DNA from: Adiantum capillus-veneris
Lineage: Eukaryota > Streptophyta > Polypodiopsida > Polypodiales > Pteridaceae
Assembly (NCBI GenBank): GCA_014529385.2
Contig: CM043969.1
Coordinates: forward strand, 16,320,446-16,380,445
Direction of reading: 5' to 3'
DNA length: 60,000 bases
Numbering within the stretch: the stretch's first letter is position 1; each line of letters begins with the position of its first letter. Below, piece by piece: positions 57,421-60,000 of this stretch. The notes under the pieces were generated by a model that saw only the letters and a list, made by a program, of their open reading frames with translations, had not been told where the DNA came from and made no database searches. The position numbers and the translations under genes were made by a program.

Positions 57421-60000
57421 GGGGAAATCACTTGAAATTTTGTTTAGAGTCTTTGACTATTTTGAAGATAAGTTTCTCTTATGGGCAACACAATATGTTG
57501 GAATGATAAAGTTGATCACATTAAAATGAAAATGTACACGTCTATTATTAGATCATATTTTATCATAGGTAGGACTCATTGAGGCGAGTGGATATAAATA
57601 TCCTTCTAATTATGGATTGAAACTAAAACTTAGTTGCAAGGATTATGTGAATGGATTGACAAGAAATAGGCCTAAAAGGTTTAGTGGTTTGAGATTGATT
57701 CATGTGCTACTCTTTGCTATTGTTTCAAAGACCTCGTTCCTTCAAATAGATCTTGAGCAACCCTTTACCACACCTTGTTCCTAAATTTAAAACAAAATGA
57801 ACACAAAAAAATCTTCTATACCAAACATAAAAACAATGCCTTGTTAGAAAAATAATTTTCTATCTACGTGAATGTTTACTCTAATGTGTTGTGCAAAATG
57901 GAAGGGATAGATGGAAACACCATAATTCATGAGAAAAATCTGAAGGTAGCTTGAAAATATATCCTCACTGGGGGCACCACTTTTATGAGAGCGACCTTTT
58001 GAAATGGGACCTCTAAACCCAAACCAATGAACTAGCCCTCACAAAAAACACATGAAGAGCACACACATATACTTGGGGCACACCCATCTTTTGAGAAGTG
58101 GAGAAGAGAACCAAAAGAAAACACATGCACCCACACACTCAACCAATATTTTTTTATCTTGGTATATGCACTTTGCAAACCCCCTACTACACACATTCTT
58201 GACACTCAACACCACCAGCAGGTAAGCAACACAAAACAATGCTCTAAATGTAAATATGCAATTTGTGGACTTGTTTTCACCTGCTCCCATAAGAAAACAC
58301 ATCAAATGTCTACACTCATCTTATCTTAAGTACAAAGACCATATGCACATGAATTGCCTCTCCAAAATGAATCACTTACAACAAACTAGCTTGCCTTCAA
58401 TAAAGAGCTTATCTCCATCTATGCAATGCCGTGACACATACAATTGCCTTAAAGAGTGAGCTACATGCATATGTGATGAAATAAAATAGATTTTGGAGCA
58501 AGAAGTATCCCTAAACTAATTGAGTAAGTGTGAAGAAACAAACCAATGGAAAATTGAGAATGAAACACTTAGTCGATCTCTATGCCATTTGAAGGGGAGA
58601 AAAGACGTTAGCAAACCATCATGAATTGCAATGCTTGATTGTTGTGGAGAACTCAAGGCTCACTAATCATGAGAATTAGAAAAAACATGATGTCTTTAGA
58701 TATTGTTGAACTACTATAACATATATTTTATCGGTCAAGTAAGAGATTGTATAATAGAGAGAGTGGGGATAGAATGCCACTTCCACCAAAGAGGAGGGCT
58801 AGGGTGGAGGGATTGAGATGTGAATGAGAGAGAGTTGGGATGTATCTACTATTGGTAAAGACAAAAATAGAAAATGAACTTGGGATAGGTGTGTGTGTAT
58901 TTGAGTCTTTCCAAGAGGGGCTATTTATAGTGGTGCAAGAGTCGGCTTATGTTACACTTAATTAGGGTGAGTGATTATCCCTAATTAAGTATCCTTTGAT
59001 TATAACTTGAATCATGTACTCATGAAAAATATTATTTAGGCCATGAAGTGTCCATAAGGGTGCATAATGTATGGGGGCCCACCATGCTGCCCTACGAGTT
59101 TGTCCTAGCTTGAGAGAATCTCTGAAGCAGATTCCTTCACATGCATGTAGCCTTGGACTCCCATTCATCTCCTAGAAAGTGGATAAGGATAAGAGAGAAA
59201 ACCACTTCTTGATTATCTACTGCTGATAACAATTTTCACTTGCCGTAACTGTGAGGGTTGCACACTGTTTTTACCATAACTTTTGACTCATAACTCAAAA
59301 TCTGCTATTGTAAAAGGAAAATTTGACCTTCTCAATGTGTTCAATATGATTTTGGGATCTTCTACAAGTGCATCATTCACGAACAAGTTTGGTTTGGATA
59401 GTCCAAAATAGCCTAAAACACCTCTTGCCACACCAAGTCTTCTTGTAGGGACCCCTTCTGGCATGCATCCAATGTGTAGCATGCTTTTCAAAAGAGAAGC
59501 AAATCTTTAAAAAAATACAAGGGTGCAATAATTTTGATTCTCACAAGATGTACATTTGGAGTTTTATGGATTTTTCAATAACATAAATAATATATGGATA
59601 TTCTAGAAGATATTGGGTCACATGGTGGGGAAGGGGTGGCCTACAAGGCATATATCCTACCCCTTGGTAGAAACTGTAAAAAAAATGCTTACCCAATTTT
59701 ATTTATTTGCATGTGATGGGGAATACATAGATTATTTTTCTCTAGTTATGCATAAGAGGGGGTGCTAAGAAGGTGGGAGACTAGATAATTGCTTACTATA
59801 TGTCTAATACTACTTAGAGAGGTATAAGAAGGAAGAGATGTGATATATACAAACCTGAAAGAAAGGATTTTTAAGAGAAGAGGTTTATGTATAATAGCAA
59901 GGGCTAAAAAGAAGATATATAAGTGCCCTATATGAATATTTAGGGTGCAAAAATATGGATTTGAGCATAATTTTTTCGCAAAAGATGGTTATCATTTAGT
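57421..60000. other. Right-hand spacer, no recognisable gene
   Basis: AT-rich sequence with short frames only. The minus frame 59,491-59,288 (GCMPEGVPTRRLGVARGVLG, PKIILNTLRRSNFPF) looks somewhat protein-like but has no recognised motif. I see no RNA gene or terminal repeat. Confidence 0.5.

Noticed and set aside
59288-59491. Minus-strand frame with GCMPEGVPTRR
   Set aside because: Protein-like in parts but short, with no motif or flanking exon signals; not called as a gene.

Overview
The window is nuclear DNA of a land plant with a large, repeat-rich genome. The evidence is nested LTR retrotransposons of plant type (initiator-Met tRNA primer sites, Ty1/copia and Ty3/gypsy), long (GA)n and (CA)n tracts, AT-rich spacer and spliced pseudogene remains. 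A fern or other seed-free plant is my guess; this is inference. I see no intact host gene, no rRNA or tRNA gene and no CRISPR array.

Layout. (1) 1-~12,270, minus: large Ty3/gypsy element G1, open at the window edge, with 5' LTR, primer site, a palindrome-rich leader, gag, protease, RT, RNase H, two tandem integrase zinc modules, integrase, then a second retropepsin-like domain and a basic tail fused behind the integrase. (2) ~12,280-15,690, minus: spliced pseudogene of a transposase-like family (MDF..ENY, WSD, HGKG motifs) with a repeat-filled intron. (3) 16,299-18,532, plus: 5'-truncated copia C1. (4) ~18,690-24,690, plus: decayed gypsy element G2. (5) 25,783-28,660: repeat element A. (6) 31,989-36,917, minus: complete copia C3 with TSD GTTTT. 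(7) 39,049-44,162, plus: complete copia C2 with TSD TTTAG, inserted in a ~30-bp tandem repeat. (8) 44,650-48,720: 158-bp tandem array split by element B (45,615-48,308), a relative of A. (9) 49,769-50,155: promoter-like sequence and a possible first exon. (10) 50,281-52,099, minus: truncated copia C4. (11) 52,100-54,482, minus: gypsy G3, a diverged relative of the gag end of G1. (12) 54,483-57,420, minus: another gypsy fragment, G4. (13) 57,421-60,000: no recognisable gene.

No retroelement here has an intact polyprotein. Many in-frame stops are TGA or TAG where relatives suggest CGA or CAG, as expected from decay of methylated cytosine. The most unusual content is the downstream retropepsin and tail of G1, the G1/G3 N-terminal gag module, the palindromes in their leaders, the HGKG-family pseudogene, and the A/B element family whose insertion into the 158-bp array can be checked arithmetically. 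All calls come from reading the sequence by eye; no database search was run.
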